The notes: generated by a model from the sequence alone, not told the origin. A stretch of DNA of 47,191 nt from Polyangia bacterium (GCA_030426845.1 JAUHXR010000027.1:1-47191), one strand, 5' to 3'; positions 26,132-34,288 are shown, numbered from the stretch's first letter. Translations and numbers: made by a program.

Positions 26132-27466
26132 TCATTCACGCGCCGGCGGGCCGCCCGCGAGCAGGGCCTGGGTCACGAGCGGCTTGGCGATCGCGATCGG
26201 GTTGTGGTCGGGCGCGATCGCGCTGGCCACCCCGGCGAGGAGCGCGAAGGTGCGGCCGTAGAGGACGAGCTCCTGCGGGATGGCCACGTCCTCCATCTGG
26301 TCGAGCGTGGTCAGGACTTCGCGGCGCACGTGGGCGAAGTCGAGCTCGCTCAGCTCGTCGGGTCGGAGCGTCCCGCGCTCGCGCAGGCGGGTCATCAGGC
26401 CCTCGACGATCGGGGTCATGCGCGCGCGGTCCGCCTCGCCGAAGAGGCCGATGTCGATCAGCGAGCCGACGAACATGTCGACGTTGTTCATCGCGAAGGC
26501 CATGACGGAGGAGACGAGCTTCTGGTGGAACTCCCGCTCGAGGATCTTCACCTGGCCGAAGTCGACGACACAGAGCGTCGGCCCGTCGTCGCCAACGCGC
26601 ACCAGCAGGTTGCCGGGGTGCGGGTCGCTCTGGAAGACGCCGTCGACGTACATCATCTGGATCCACGTGGAGAGCAGCCGCTCGAGGAGCACTCCGCGGT
26701 CGAGCCGCGGGTCGTCGAGCACCTCGGGCCGCGTGATCTTCTTGCCGTCGAACCACGTCGTGCAGATCACGTCGCGGGTCGTCAGCTCGTCGATCACCCG
26801 CGGGATCACCGTGCCCTCGCGGCCCTCGAAGTTCGAGTGGACGATGCGGGTGAACCGCGCCTCCTGCTCGTAGTCGAGCTCGGTCGTCAGCGCGCGGCGG
26901 ACCTCGAGGTAGATCGGCGTGAGCGCGAGCTTCGGCAGGAAGACGTTGAAGAGGCGCACCGCGACGCCGAAGAGGAACATGTCGACGCGGAGCTTCTGCT
27001 CGACGTCCGGGTACTTGATCTTGAGCGCGACCTCCTCGCCGTCCTGCGTGACCGCGCGGTGCACCTGGCCGAAGCTCGCGGCCGCCACCGACGTGCGCTC
27101 GAGCCGGGCGAAGAGCTCGTCGGGCGGGCGGCCGTAGGTGTCGCGGAGACGGCGCTCGACGCGAGCCCAGGGCAGCGGGTCGACCTCGTCCTGCAGGCCC
27201 GCGAGCGGGCGCGTCCAGCCTTCGGGGAGGATGTCGACCCGGGTGCTCATGATCTGGCCGACCTTGATGAGCCCGCCGCGCAGCTTCACCGCGAGCCAGT
27301 AGAAGCGGCGCGCATAGCGAGCGTGCTTGCGCTCCCAGACCGCGTCCGGGATCGTCGCTCCGAACCGGGTCATCCGCAGCCACGGGATCACGTAGCCGAG
27401 CCACATCGGGAACAGCGTCCCCGCGATCAGCACGAAGCGGACGACGGTGTGGTAGGCGCGGCTCAT
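26132..27466 (-). CDS. ABC1/AarF (UbiB/COQ8-like) atypical kinase
   Basis: ABC1/AarF family protein of 444 residues. Members are atypical ATP-binding kinases or ATPases linked to quinone and prenyl-lipid metabolism and act at membranes. Seen: the KxGQ motif GGLIKVGQIMSTR (about residue 65-77), the alanine-rich loop AAASFGQVHRA replacing the Gly-rich loop, the VALKIKYP lysine, the catalytic-loop DPHPGNLL and the DFGQ metal site. There is a hydrophobic segment near the N-terminus (about 8-30). The ATG overlaps the stop of the 85-residue gene (ATGA). It belongs to the 27-31 kb operon. Confidence 0.93.
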   Translation of the reverse strand: MSRAYHTVVRFVLIAGTLFPMWLGYVIPWLRMTRFGATIPDAVWERKHARYARRFYWLAVKLRGGLIKVGQIMSTRVDILPEGWTRPLAGLQDEVDPLPWARVERRLRDTYGRPPDELFARLERTSVAAASFGQVHRAVTQDGEEVALKIKYPDVEQKLRVDMFLFGVAVRLFNVFLPKLALTPIYLEVRRALTTELDYEQEARFTRIVHSNFEGREGTVIPRVIDELTTRDVICTTWFDGKKITRPEVLDDPRLDRGVLLERLLSTWIQMMYVDGVFQSDPHPGNLLVRVGDDGPTLCVVDFGQVKILEREFHQKLVSSVMAFAMNNVDMFVGSLIDIGLFGEADRARMTPIVEGLMTRLRERGTLRPDELSELDFAHVRREVLTTLDQMEDVAIPQELVLYGRTFALLAGVASAIAPDHNPIAIAKPLVTQALLAGGPPARE

Positions 27467-27720
27467 GAGCCCTCGAGGAACGCCTCGAGGCGGGACTTCG
27501 GGGTCTTCAGATCGAGCGCGCGCTCGACCGCGGCGAGGCGGGTGCTCGGCGGGCCGTGCTCGGTGGCGGCGGCGCGCATCGTGACCGCGACGCGCTGAAA
27601 CGCCTTGGCGAGGGTCACGAGGTTGACGCGCGGCTGCTCGGTGAGCGCCCGCATCGCGTCGAGGGCGTGGCGGAGCGCCTCGAAGCGATCGGAATCGGTC
27701 GTGACCTCCATGCGACTCAT
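27463..27720 (-). CDS. 85-residue protein coupled to the ABC1 kinase
   Basis: No recognised family. The small protein is predicted helical, Arg/Ala/Leu-rich, with no cysteine, signal peptide or membrane span. A GGAGG site 8 bases before the ATG at 27720 supports it, and a 4-bp stop/start overlap couples it to the ABC1 kinase, so a partner or regulator of that kinase is the best guess. An in-frame ATG at 27711 is an alternative start. Its composition does not look like a peptide natural-product precursor. Confidence 0.65.
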   Translation of the reverse strand: MSRMEVTTDSDRFEALRHALDAMRALTEQPRVNLVTLAKAFQRVAVTMRAAATEHGPPSTRLAAVERALDLKTPKSRLEAFLEGS

Positions 27721-27754
27721 GGTCGTCCCCTCCGCGACTGCGCCTCGGCGCCCC

Positions 27755-28579
27755 TCAGAACCCGACGATCCGCTTCACGATCTGTTCGACGCCCTCGAAG
27801 GGCAAGAGGCGCCGCGCCCAGAGCCGCGCGTTGACCCCGGGCCCGAGCGGGTAGCGCAGGCGCGGCCGCGGCTCCTCGAGGAGCGCGACCACGAGATCGG
27901 CGACCTCCTGCGGGTCGCCCATCTTCGCCTCCATCTTCTCGACGAGGCGTTCCATGTTGGCCTGGTACTCCGCGTAGGGGTCGTCCGGCCGGGCCGAGGC
28001 GGCGGCGACCCGCCGGTTGCGCCCGAAGATGTCCGTCTTGTACGGGCCTGGCTCCACCAGCACGACCCGCACGCCGAACGGCCGCAGCTCGTGCCGCAGC
28101 GCCTCGGTCATCCCTTCGAGCGCGAACTTGCTCCCCGCGTAGCCGCCGAGGCCCGGCATCGCCTGGCGCCCGGCCATCGAGGTCACGTTGATCACGACGC
28201 CGCTGCGCTGCGCGCGCATGTGAGGCAGGCACAGCTTGGTGAGCGCAAACGGCGCGAAGACGTTGACGTCGAACATCCGCCGCAGCTCGTCCTCCGCGAT
28301 CTGCTCCTGGAAGCCGCCGAGCGCGATCCCCGCGTTGTTCACGAGCGCGTCGATCCGCCCGTGCTCCTCCACGATCGCGGCGACCGCCGCCTCGCGCTGC
28401 GCCGGGTCGACCACGTCGAGCTGGACGGGGCGCACGTCGAGGCCCTTGGACCGCGCCATCAGCTCGTCCTTCGTCGCGAGGTCACGCAGCCCCGCGTAGA
28501 CCGTGTGGCCCGCGCGCGCCGCGGTCTCGGCGATGAGGAGACCGAAGCCGGAACGGCAGCCCGTGCAGAGGACGATCAT
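27755..28579 (-). CDS. Short-chain dehydrogenase/reductase
   Basis: NAD(P)-dependent classical SDR of 274 residues. The cofactor motif is the variant TGCRSGFG (residues 6-13; usually TGxxxGIG). NNAG is at about 86, and the catalytic Ser/Tyr/Lys set appears as NVTSMAG and YAGSK (about residue 154). The C-terminal part is rich in Arg/Glu helices. An AGGAG site precedes the ATG at 28579. It starts 10 bp after the HExxH gene, so the two are co-transcribed. The substrate is unknown; the operon partners suggest a modified lipid, quinone or peptide rather than a sugar. Confidence 0.88.
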   Translation of the reverse strand: MIVLCTGCRSGFGLLIAETAARAGHTVYAGLRDLATKDELMARSKGLDVRPVQLDVVDPAQREAAVAAIVEEHGRIDALVNNAGIALGGFQEQIAEDELRRMFDVNVFAPFALTKLCLPHMRAQRSGVVINVTSMAGRQAMPGLGGYAGSKFALEGMTEALRHELRPFGVRVVLVEPGPYKTDIFGRNRRVAAASARPDDPYAEYQANMERLVEKMEAKMGDPQEVADLVVALLEEPRPRLRYPLGPGVNARLWARRLLPFEGVEQIVKRIVGF

Positions 28580-28589
28580 GACCTCGCTC

Positions 28590-29726
28590 CTACCCGATCG
28601 GGCGGTCGCGCGAAAGCCGTTCGATCTCCTCGATCACCCCCGCGCCGACCGGCGTCGGCCGCGCGTGCTCGAGGAGCGTGCGCGCGCCGCGCCGGTTCGT
28701 GTCGACGATCTGTGCGAGCCGCCGGGCGAAGCGAGGGCTCGCGGCGCGCGGGTCACCGGCTGCCTGCATCGCGAGGTACATGCGCTCGATCGGGAGGAAC
28801 GCGTGGACCGCCAGGAGCACGCCGTGCAGCGGGCGCGGGTCGGGGCGCACCGGCGAGGGCAGCTCGAGCGAGAACCCGTTCTCGAGCAGCGGGTCGAGCT
28901 CCATCAGCGCGTTGAGCTTGTTGTGCGACAGCTCGTGCACCAGCGCCTCGGCCATCGTCATCACGTCCGGGTGCAGGCTCAGGTAGATCGTCCCGATCGC
29001 CTCGCGGTAGCTCGCGCTCAGGTGGGCGCGCGCGTCGTAGCCGACCGGCACGAGCTGGTGGATCGTCAGGCGCAGCTCCTCGGCCACGAGCGGGGCGTGG
29101 GCCTCGACGACCGCGAAGGCCTCGCGCAGCGAGTCGATCCAGGCGGAGACCGGCTGGCCGCCGAGGTCGACCGCGTTCCCCGCCTTGTCGGGGTGTGCCT
29201 CGTTCATCGCGAGCGGGTTGTCGTCGACGAGCCCGAGGCGAACGGCGCCGAAGATGACCGGCAGCGCGTCGCCCGGCGTGGTGAGCGAGTGCGCCACGCC
29301 GTCCACGCGCCACGCGCCGTCCGCGATCGTCACCGCCCCGCCCGGGAGCACCCGGCCCGCGCCGAGGCACGCGACGCGGGGCGCGTCGACGTCGCACCGC
29401 GCGACCTCGGCCCCGGCCGCGACGAGCTCGGCCAGCAGCGTCGGGGCGAGGCGCGCGAGCTGCGCCGGGTCGGCGCCGGCGGTCCGGACGAGGACGCCGA
29501 CGTTGGGGCGACGCAGCGCGCTGAACGCGGCCCCCGGGCTCGTGCGCAGCGCGCGCTTGAAGGCGTCGAGGGCGGCGACGATCGGGCGGCCCACCGCGGG
29601 GCTTGTCGAGGGGCCGCGCCCGAGCCGCGAGAGCGCGGCGAGGCGATCTTTCAGCTCGGCCGAGAGGACCGCGCGGGTCGTGGCGACCGAACCGACCGGC
29701 CAGGTGATGTCGCGCGGGGGCTCCAC
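28590..29726 (-). CDS. HExxH-motif protein resembling alpha-ketoglutarate HExxH-type peptide beta-hydroxylases
   Basis: Protein of 378 residues, soluble, with HELSH at residues 264-268. The surroundings agree with the aKG-HExxH peptide hydroxylase/putative peptide-modification family (annotated mod_HExxH): IGTIYLSLHPDVMTMAEALV before the motif, NKLNALMELDPLL after it, then RPDPRPLHGVLLAVHAFLP. In that family the two histidines of HExxH and a later residue hold iron, and alpha-ketoglutarate is the co-substrate. The N-terminal 200 residues are less conserved-looking. No radical SAM or RiPP transporter is nearby. The GTG at 29726 lies 27 bases after the Rieske-GltS stop, so it is operonic. The family assignment is by eye; the reaction is inferred. 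Confidence 0.65.
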   Translation of the reverse strand: MEPPRDITWPVGSVATTRAVLSAELKDRLAALSRLGRGPSTSPAVGRPIVAALDAFKRALRTSPGAAFSALRRPNVGVLVRTAGADPAQLARLAPTLLAELVAAGAEVARCDVDAPRVACLGAGRVLPGGAVTIADGAWRVDGVAHSLTTPGDALPVIFGAVRLGLVDDNPLAMNEAHPDKAGNAVDLGGQPVSAWIDSLREAFAVVEAHAPLVAEELRLTIHQLVPVGYDARAHLSASYREAIGTIYLSLHPDVMTMAEALVHELSHNKLNALMELDPLLENGFSLELPSPVRPDPRPLHGVLLAVHAFLPIERMYLAMQAAGDPRAASPRFARRLAQIVDTNRRGARTLLEHARPTPVGAGVIEEIERLSRDRPIG

Positions 29727-29753
29727 CCGGCCAAGCGTGCCTGGCGGCTGGCC

Positions 29754-31397
29754 TCAGCGCACGCCCGCGTAGGGGATGCCGGTGAGGTCGGCGAGGTCGC
29801 GGTCGTACGTCGTCAGGTCCTCGAGCCGGAAGCCGCCGAGCGAGTCGTGGCCGCACGCCCGCGCGAGGACCTGCATGAGCTCGGTGCTCGCCTCGAGGAA
29901 GCGCTGGAGGCGCGCCGCGCTCTGTTCGATGGAGAGGCGTCCGCGCAGGTGCGGCTTCTGCGTCGCGATGCCGACCGGGCAGTTGTTGGTGTGGCAGGCC
30001 CGCATGCCGAGGCACCCGATCGCCTGCAGCGCGCTGTTGGCGAGCGCCACCGCGTCGGCGCCGAGCGCGAGCGCCTTGACGAAGTCGCTCTCGGTGCGGA
30101 GGCCGCCCGTGATCACGAGGGTGACGTCGCGCGCGCCGCGCCGGTCGAGGTGCCGCCGCGCCCGCGCGAGGGCGATCATGGTGGGCACGCTGATGTTGTC
30201 GCGGAAGATCAGCGGGGCCGCCCCGGTCGCGCCGCCGCGCCCGTCGACGATCACGTACTCGACCCCGACGTCGAGCGCGAAGTCGAGGTCGTCCTCGATG
30301 TGCTGCGCGCTCATCTTGAAGCCGATCGGGATGCCGCCCGTCGCCTCACGCACCCGGTCGGCCACGCGGCGGAAGTCCTCCACCGTCGCGAGGTCCGCGA
30401 AGCGGCTCGGGCTGATCGCGGGCTGGCCCTCCGCGAGGCCTCGCACCTCGGCGATCTTGCCCGTCACCTTCTCGCCCGGGAGGTGGCCGCCCGTGCCGGT
30501 CTTCGCGCCCTGCCCCGCCTTGAAGTGGAACGCCTGGCACCGCTTCACCTTGTCGAGGCTCCACCCGAAGCGGCCGCTCGCGAGCTCGTAGAGGTAGCGC
30601 CGGTTCGCGGCCTGCTCCTCGGGGAGCATCCCGCCTTCGCCCGAGCAGATCGCCGTCCCGGCGAGCTCGGCCCCGGTCGCGAGGGCCACCTTCGCCTCCT
30701 CGGAGAGCGCGCCGTAGCTCATGTCGCTCACGAACAGCGGGCGCTCGAGGGTGAGCGGCCGCTCGGCGCTCGGCCCGATCACGCATCGGGTGTCGACCTC
30801 CGCGTCGTCGGCGAGGGGCCGGCGCGCGAGCTGCGCGGTGAGGAGCTGCACCGAGTCCCAGCGCGGCAGCTGCGTTCGGGGCACGCCCATCGCGGACACC
30901 CGGCCGTGGTGGCCGAGCTCGCTGAGGCCCTCGCGCGCGAGGCGCTGGATGTAGCCGTTCTGGTCCTCCGCCGGAGTGCCGTGCGGGTCCTGGTAGAGCC
31001 CGAGGTAGGCGTCGCGATCGTAGGGCTGCGGGTGGGTCCGTTCGAACGCGCGCACGTCGGCCTCACGGACGAAGACCGCGTCGGCCTCCTCGTCGATCGT
31101 CGCCTCGAAGCGGCGCAGCGCCTCCTCGTTGTTGTAGGCGCTCACGCCGGTGTCGAGGCGGTAGTCCCACCCATGGAGGCCGCAGATGAGGTTGTCGCCG
31201 TCGACGTGGCCGTCGGACATGAGCGCGCCGCGGTGCAGGCAGCGCCCGTAGAGGACCGAGACCTCGTCGGCGCGCCGGACCACGACGAGGTCGGTGTCGA
31301 GCGCGAGCGCGTAGGCGGGAACGCGATCCTCCAGCGCGCTCCAGGTCGCGACCTTCAGCCTGCGGTTCTGCCCGAGCTCGAGGATGCCGTCAGCCAT
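29754..31397 (-). CDS. Rieske [2Fe-2S] domain fused to FMN glutamate-synthase-type domain
   Basis: Fusion of 547 residues. The N-terminal 110 residues are a Rieske ferredoxin domain with GRCLHRG and, 16 residues on, CGLHGW (the C-x-H and C-x2-H cluster ligands). Residues about 140-547 are the FMN-binding synthase domain of glutamate synthase, without the glutaminase part: KAGQGAKTGTGGHLPGEKV, GRGGATGAAP, and the iron-sulfur loop GMRACHTNNCPVGIA. Stand-alone domains of this type take electrons from ferredoxin. Here a Rieske domain replaces or feeds that donor. It heads the operon, with its own TAGGCT box 5 bases before the ATG at 31397. Substrate unknown. Confidence 0.9.
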   Translation of the reverse strand: MADGILELGQNRRLKVATWSALEDRVPAYALALDTDLVVVRRADEVSVLYGRCLHRGALMSDGHVDGDNLICGLHGWDYRLDTGVSAYNNEEALRRFEATIDEEADAVFVREADVRAFERTHPQPYDRDAYLGLYQDPHGTPAEDQNGYIQRLAREGLSELGHHGRVSAMGVPRTQLPRWDSVQLLTAQLARRPLADDAEVDTRCVIGPSAERPLTLERPLFVSDMSYGALSEEAKVALATGAELAGTAICSGEGGMLPEEQAANRRYLYELASGRFGWSLDKVKRCQAFHFKAGQGAKTGTGGHLPGEKVTGKIAEVRGLAEGQPAISPSRFADLATVEDFRRVADRVREATGGIPIGFKMSAQHIEDDLDFALDVGVEYVIVDGRGGATGAAPLIFRDNISVPTMIALARARRHLDRRGARDVTLVITGGLRTESDFVKALALGADAVALANSALQAIGCLGMRACHTNNCPVGIATQKPHLRGRLSIEQSAARLQRFLEASTELMQVLARACGHDSLGGFRLEDLTTYDRDLADLTGIPYAGVR

Positions 31398-31402
31398 GGC
31401 GC

Positions 31403-31408
31403 AGCCTA
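31403..31408 (-). promoter_or_regulatory. -10 box (TAGGCT) for the five-gene operon
   Basis: TAGGCT lies 5 bases before the ATG at 31397, inside the 31-bp gap after the DUF3634 gene, giving the operon its own promoter. Confidence 0.45.
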
Positions 31409-31428
31409 CCGCGCCGGCGCGGCGCAGG

Positions 31429-31836
31429 TCAGCGACCGCTGAGGAACCAGGCGAGCCAGGCGATGCCGAGGAGCTGGCCGAGGTTGCGCGAGCGGCCGCT
31501 CGAGGCATTGCCGGTCTGCGCGCTCGCCTTGAGGTGGCCGAAGCCCGTCGAGCCGAGCGCGTTGCGCAGGCGCTGCTGGGTGCCCGCGTCCACCCCGCGG
31601 CAGGCGAGCCGCACCCCGCCATCGTGCTTCACCGCGCGGATCGTCCCGCGGTGGATCCGCGCGCGGGAGACCACCTCGCGCAGCTCGCGCCACACCGCCG
31701 GCGGCACGTTCCCGCGGACGATCAGGCAGCGGCCGTCGCGGACGGAGACGCAGAAGATCTCGCTCGCCCGCGACAGGACGACAAGCACGACACCGACGAC
31801 GGCCGCGAGGGCGAGGAGCGTTCCGAGCGAGGGCAC
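31429..31836 (-). CDS. DUF3634-family membrane-anchored small protein
   Basis: Protein of 135 residues with an N-terminal membrane helix (about residues 4-22) and a soluble domain that matches the DUF3634 pattern: a strand with GRCLIVRGNVPPAVWRELRE, then VKHDGGVRLACRG and RLRNALG at its end. The function is unknown in the family. A second hydrophobic stretch is at the C-terminus (LGIAWLAWFLSG). The GTG at 31836 has a perfect TATACT box 6 bases upstream. It is 31 bp ahead of the Rieske-GltS gene, so read-through into that operon is possible. Confidence 0.7.
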   Translation of the reverse strand: MPSLGTLLALAAVVGVVLVVLSRASEIFCVSVRDGRCLIVRGNVPPAVWRELREVVSRARIHRGTIRAVKHDGGVRLACRGVDAGTQQRLRNALGSTGFGHLKASAQTGNASSGRSRNLGQLLGIAWLAWFLSGR

Positions 31837-31842
31837 GCCGGC

Positions 31843-31848
31843 AGTATA
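31843..31848 (-). promoter_or_regulatory. -10 box (TATACT) for the DUF3634 gene
   Basis: TATACT is close to the bacterial -10 consensus and lies 6 bases before the GTG at 31836. It is one of the clearest leaderless-type promoters in the window. Confidence 0.6.
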
Positions 31849-31878
31849 CGCCCGGCGCCGAGCGGCCTCCCCCGAGGC

Positions 31879-34275
31879 TCAGCGGGTGAGCGCGTCGAGG
31901 ACGTCGAAGGTGAACCGCGGGTTGTGCACCCCACGCGACCCGTCGGCGCGAACGAGCGCGAGGTCGTAGGCGCGCGCCTGCAGCGCCGTGGGCAAGCGGC
32001 CGATCGTCACCGCGACCTCGTCGCCGCCGATCGCGCCGTCGGAGTCGCAGTCGCCGAGGAGCCGGCCGTCGGCGTCCACCAGGACCAGCCGGGCGTCCCG
32101 CTCCGCCACGTCGGCCGCGAGCCCCTGGGCGGCGCAGGCGTCCGTGATCGCGAGCTCCTCCACGGCCGAACGGAAGGCGGCCGTGGCCCGTCGCAGCGCG
32201 CGGTCGTGCTCGTCGGCGATCGGCCCGGTCCGGCCGTCACCGTCCCAGTCGCCCGCGCCGATCGCGTCAGGAGGGACGTCGCCGTGGCACGGCGCGCAGG
32301 CGGCGGGGCTGAGCGCATCGGGGCTGAGCGCGTCGGGGTTGAGCGCATCGAGGTTGAGCTCACCGGGCGCGCGCGTCGAGAAGGTGTGGCCGCCGACCCG
32401 CCCGGCGAGCGGGTCGTCGTCGGCCGGCCGCGTCATGTGACAGCGCGTGCAGGTGTCCGCGATCGCGCGGTGCCCACCCGGGGCCTCGTCGACGAGACGA
32501 GCGCCCACGCCCAGGAGCAGGTTGGTTTGCGGTGCATGCGGGGCGGCGTCGGCGGCGCCATCCCAGACGTCGCCCGCGCGGTGACAGGTCGCGCAGAGCG
32601 CGCCGCGCCCCATGCGGTCCACCTGGGCGCCGCCCGAGAGCGCGTCGGTCTCGTCGTAGACGCGCAAGCCGCGCGGCGTGTCCGCGCGGTGCGGGTCATG
32701 GCAAGTCGCGCAGGTGAGAGGCGCGGCCGTCGCGGCGTCCGGCGCCTCGTGGGTGCCGCGGCGCCGCCACGCCACGAAGCCCTGCGCGCTGTGGCACCGG
32801 GCGCACTCGACGCGGAGCGCGGGCGCGTCGGCGGTGAGCCCGCGCGCGAAGTCGCTCATCGGTGACAGGCGCCACTCGTCGACCTGAGGCGCGGCGTGGG
32901 CCGCGAGCGGGCCGGCCGCGTCGACGTCGTGGCACCGCGCGCAGACGTCGACCGCGTAGCGCCCGCCGGCCGGCCCGTGGCGCTCCGTCGCCTGGCTGCG
33001 ATCCTGGATGTGGCAGGTCGCACATCCCTCGCGGCGAGGAAGAGGCGCCGACGCGTCGGCCCCGACGGACGCGTCGAGCGCGTCGAGCGCGTCGAACGCC
33101 GAACGCGGCCCGCTGGCGCGCAGCCCGTCGGCGCGCAGCCCGTCGGCGCGCAGCCGCTCACGACCCATCGCCGACGCGCCGATCGCGTGGCACGCCCCGC
33201 ACCGCCCGCCGACGCGGGCTTCGAGCGAGCCGTCGACGCCTCGAGTCAGCGCGCGCGCGTGCGCGGTCCGCGCCCAGCCCGCGTCCTCGCTCGCGTGGCA
33301 CCCGGCGCCGCCACAGCGCGCGCCTTGGTCCGGATCTGCGTGCAACGTAGGTTGCGAACCGTCACCCGGCGCGACCGCTCCGCATGCGGGCGAGCGTTCG
33401 GTGACGTGCCCGGGAATGTACGTTGACGCGCTGGGCTCCGCGGTCTCGCGGCCATCGTCGCCCGGGTCGAGGGCCGCGGCGCGTGGCCGGGCCACGCCGT
33501 CGAAACGGTCGCCCTCGCTCTCGGCCGGGCGCCGGTGGGCGTGACCGGTGCTCGGCGCGCTCCGCACGTGGGCGCGCGCGACGGTCTCCTCGCCGCCGAA
33601 CGACGCGCGGAGCTCGAGGACGTAGTCGACCTCCGGGCCCGTGGTAGGGGGCCCTAGGTCGAGGCGCGCGTCGAGCTGGACGAGCTCATCGACCCGGTGC
33701 GTGGTCACCGTGAGGGTGCGCCCGTCGTCGGAGCCGCGCATCCCGTAGCCCTCGAGCGCGGGGCCCGACCGCTGTACCCAACGGGGCGTGTCGTCGGGCG
33801 CGCACGCCAGCCGAGCCCGCAGCTGCACCGTCCCCCCGGGCGCCACACGCGCGTGCTCCACCTCAAGCGCGATCGCCTCATGAAGGTGCAAGGTGAGCTG
33901 CGGAGCGACGCGGCCCGGGATCGCGATGATCGTCTGCTGTGTCGGGCACCGCCCCGCGGCGCGTGCGGTGATGACGCGCGCGTCGCCTTCGGAGACGTCG
34001 AGGGTGAAGCGGCCGTCCTCGTCGGTGTGGGTCGTCGGGCCGTCGTCGGAGGAGACCTCGGCGCCCGCGATCGGCGCGCCGGTGCGGCCGTCCCGGACCA
34101 CGCCCTCCACCTCGACCCGCGCGGCGGGCCCACAACCGGACAGGGCGACGACGCACCCGAGGGCGACCGACCTCACATGCGGCCCGAGCACGGCCTCGAG
34201 CAGTGCGCTCGCGCCTGCCTCGAGCGCCTCCAGCAGGGGCTCCAACGAAGGGAGCCCGATCCGCGAGCGGACCAT
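31879..34275 (-). CDS. Multiheme c-type cytochrome lipoprotein (nine heme motifs)
   Basis: Predicted exported electron-transfer protein of 798 residues. Eight CxxCH motifs (CGACH, CATCH, CARCH twice, CATCH twice more, CTRCH, CAPCH) and one CGGAGCH (CX4CH) lie between about residues 320 and 665. An N-terminal carboxypeptidase-regulatory-like beta domain (VEGVVRDGRTGAPIAGAEV, about 60-120) precedes them, with a further beta domain to about 230; the C-terminus is a non-heme mixed domain. Two 15-bp repeats encode LRADG and LSPDA units. Start: TAGGCT 7 bases upstream supports ATG 34275, but the lipobox ALSGC fits better if translation began at GTG 34176. I keep 34275 and flag the conflict. Confidence 0.88.
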   Translation of the reverse strand: MVRSRIGLPSLEPLLEALEAGASALLEAVLGPHVRSVALGCVVALSGCGPAARVEVEGVVRDGRTGAPIAGAEVSSDDGPTTHTDEDGRFTLDVSEGDARVITARAAGRCPTQQTIIAIPGRVAPQLTLHLHEAIALEVEHARVAPGGTVQLRARLACAPDDTPRWVQRSGPALEGYGMRGSDDGRTLTVTTHRVDELVQLDARLDLGPPTTGPEVDYVLELRASFGGEETVARAHVRSAPSTGHAHRRPAESEGDRFDGVARPRAAALDPGDDGRETAEPSASTYIPGHVTERSPACGAVAPGDGSQPTLHADPDQGARCGGAGCHASEDAGWARTAHARALTRGVDGSLEARVGGRCGACHAIGASAMGRERLRADGLRADGLRASGPRSAFDALDALDASVGADASAPLPRREGCATCHIQDRSQATERHGPAGGRYAVDVCARCHDVDAAGPLAAHAAPQVDEWRLSPMSDFARGLTADAPALRVECARCHSAQGFVAWRRRGTHEAPDAATAAPLTCATCHDPHRADTPRGLRVYDETDALSGGAQVDRMGRGALCATCHRAGDVWDGAADAAPHAPQTNLLLGVGARLVDEAPGGHRAIADTCTRCHMTRPADDDPLAGRVGGHTFSTRAPGELNLDALNPDALSPDALSPAACAPCHGDVPPDAIGAGDWDGDGRTGPIADEHDRALRRATAAFRSAVEELAITDACAAQGLAADVAERDARLVLVDADGRLLGDCDSDGAIGGDEVAVTIGRLPTALQARAYDLALVRADGSRGVHNPRFTFDVLDALTR
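32309..32367 (-). repeat. In-frame 15-bp tandem repeat, about 4 copies (LSPDA type)
   Basis: Four near-identical 15-bp units from CTGAGCGCATCGGGG onward (plus-strand view) encode successive LNLDA/LNPDA/LSPDA pentapeptides in the cytochrome, between the CTRCH and CAPCH hemes. Confidence 0.85.
33116..33160 (-). repeat. In-frame 15-bp tandem repeat, 3 copies (LRADG type)
   Basis: Two identical 15-bp units GCGCGCAGCCCGTCG and a third diverged copy encode LRADG, LRADG and part of ERLRADG. Just beyond, 9-bp GCGTCGAGC units (about 33071-33098) encode LDALDA. Confidence 0.85.
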
Positions 34276-34282
34276 CGCGCGG

Positions 34283-34288
34283 AGCCTA
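34283..34288 (-). promoter_or_regulatory. -10 box (TAGGCT) for the multiheme cytochrome
   Basis: TAGGCT lies 7 bases before the ATG at 34275, in the same arrangement as at the other leaderless-type starts. Confidence 0.5.

Noticed and set aside
27463-27720. The 85-residue protein as a RiPP precursor for the HExxH protein
   Set aside because: It has no Cys/Ser/Thr-rich core or Gly-Gly-like cleavage site, and it is coupled to the kinase rather than to the HExxH gene.
32309-33160. Short tandem repeats as a CRISPR array
   Set aside because: The units are only 15 bp, directly adjacent, without spacers, and keep the reading frame of the cytochrome gene.
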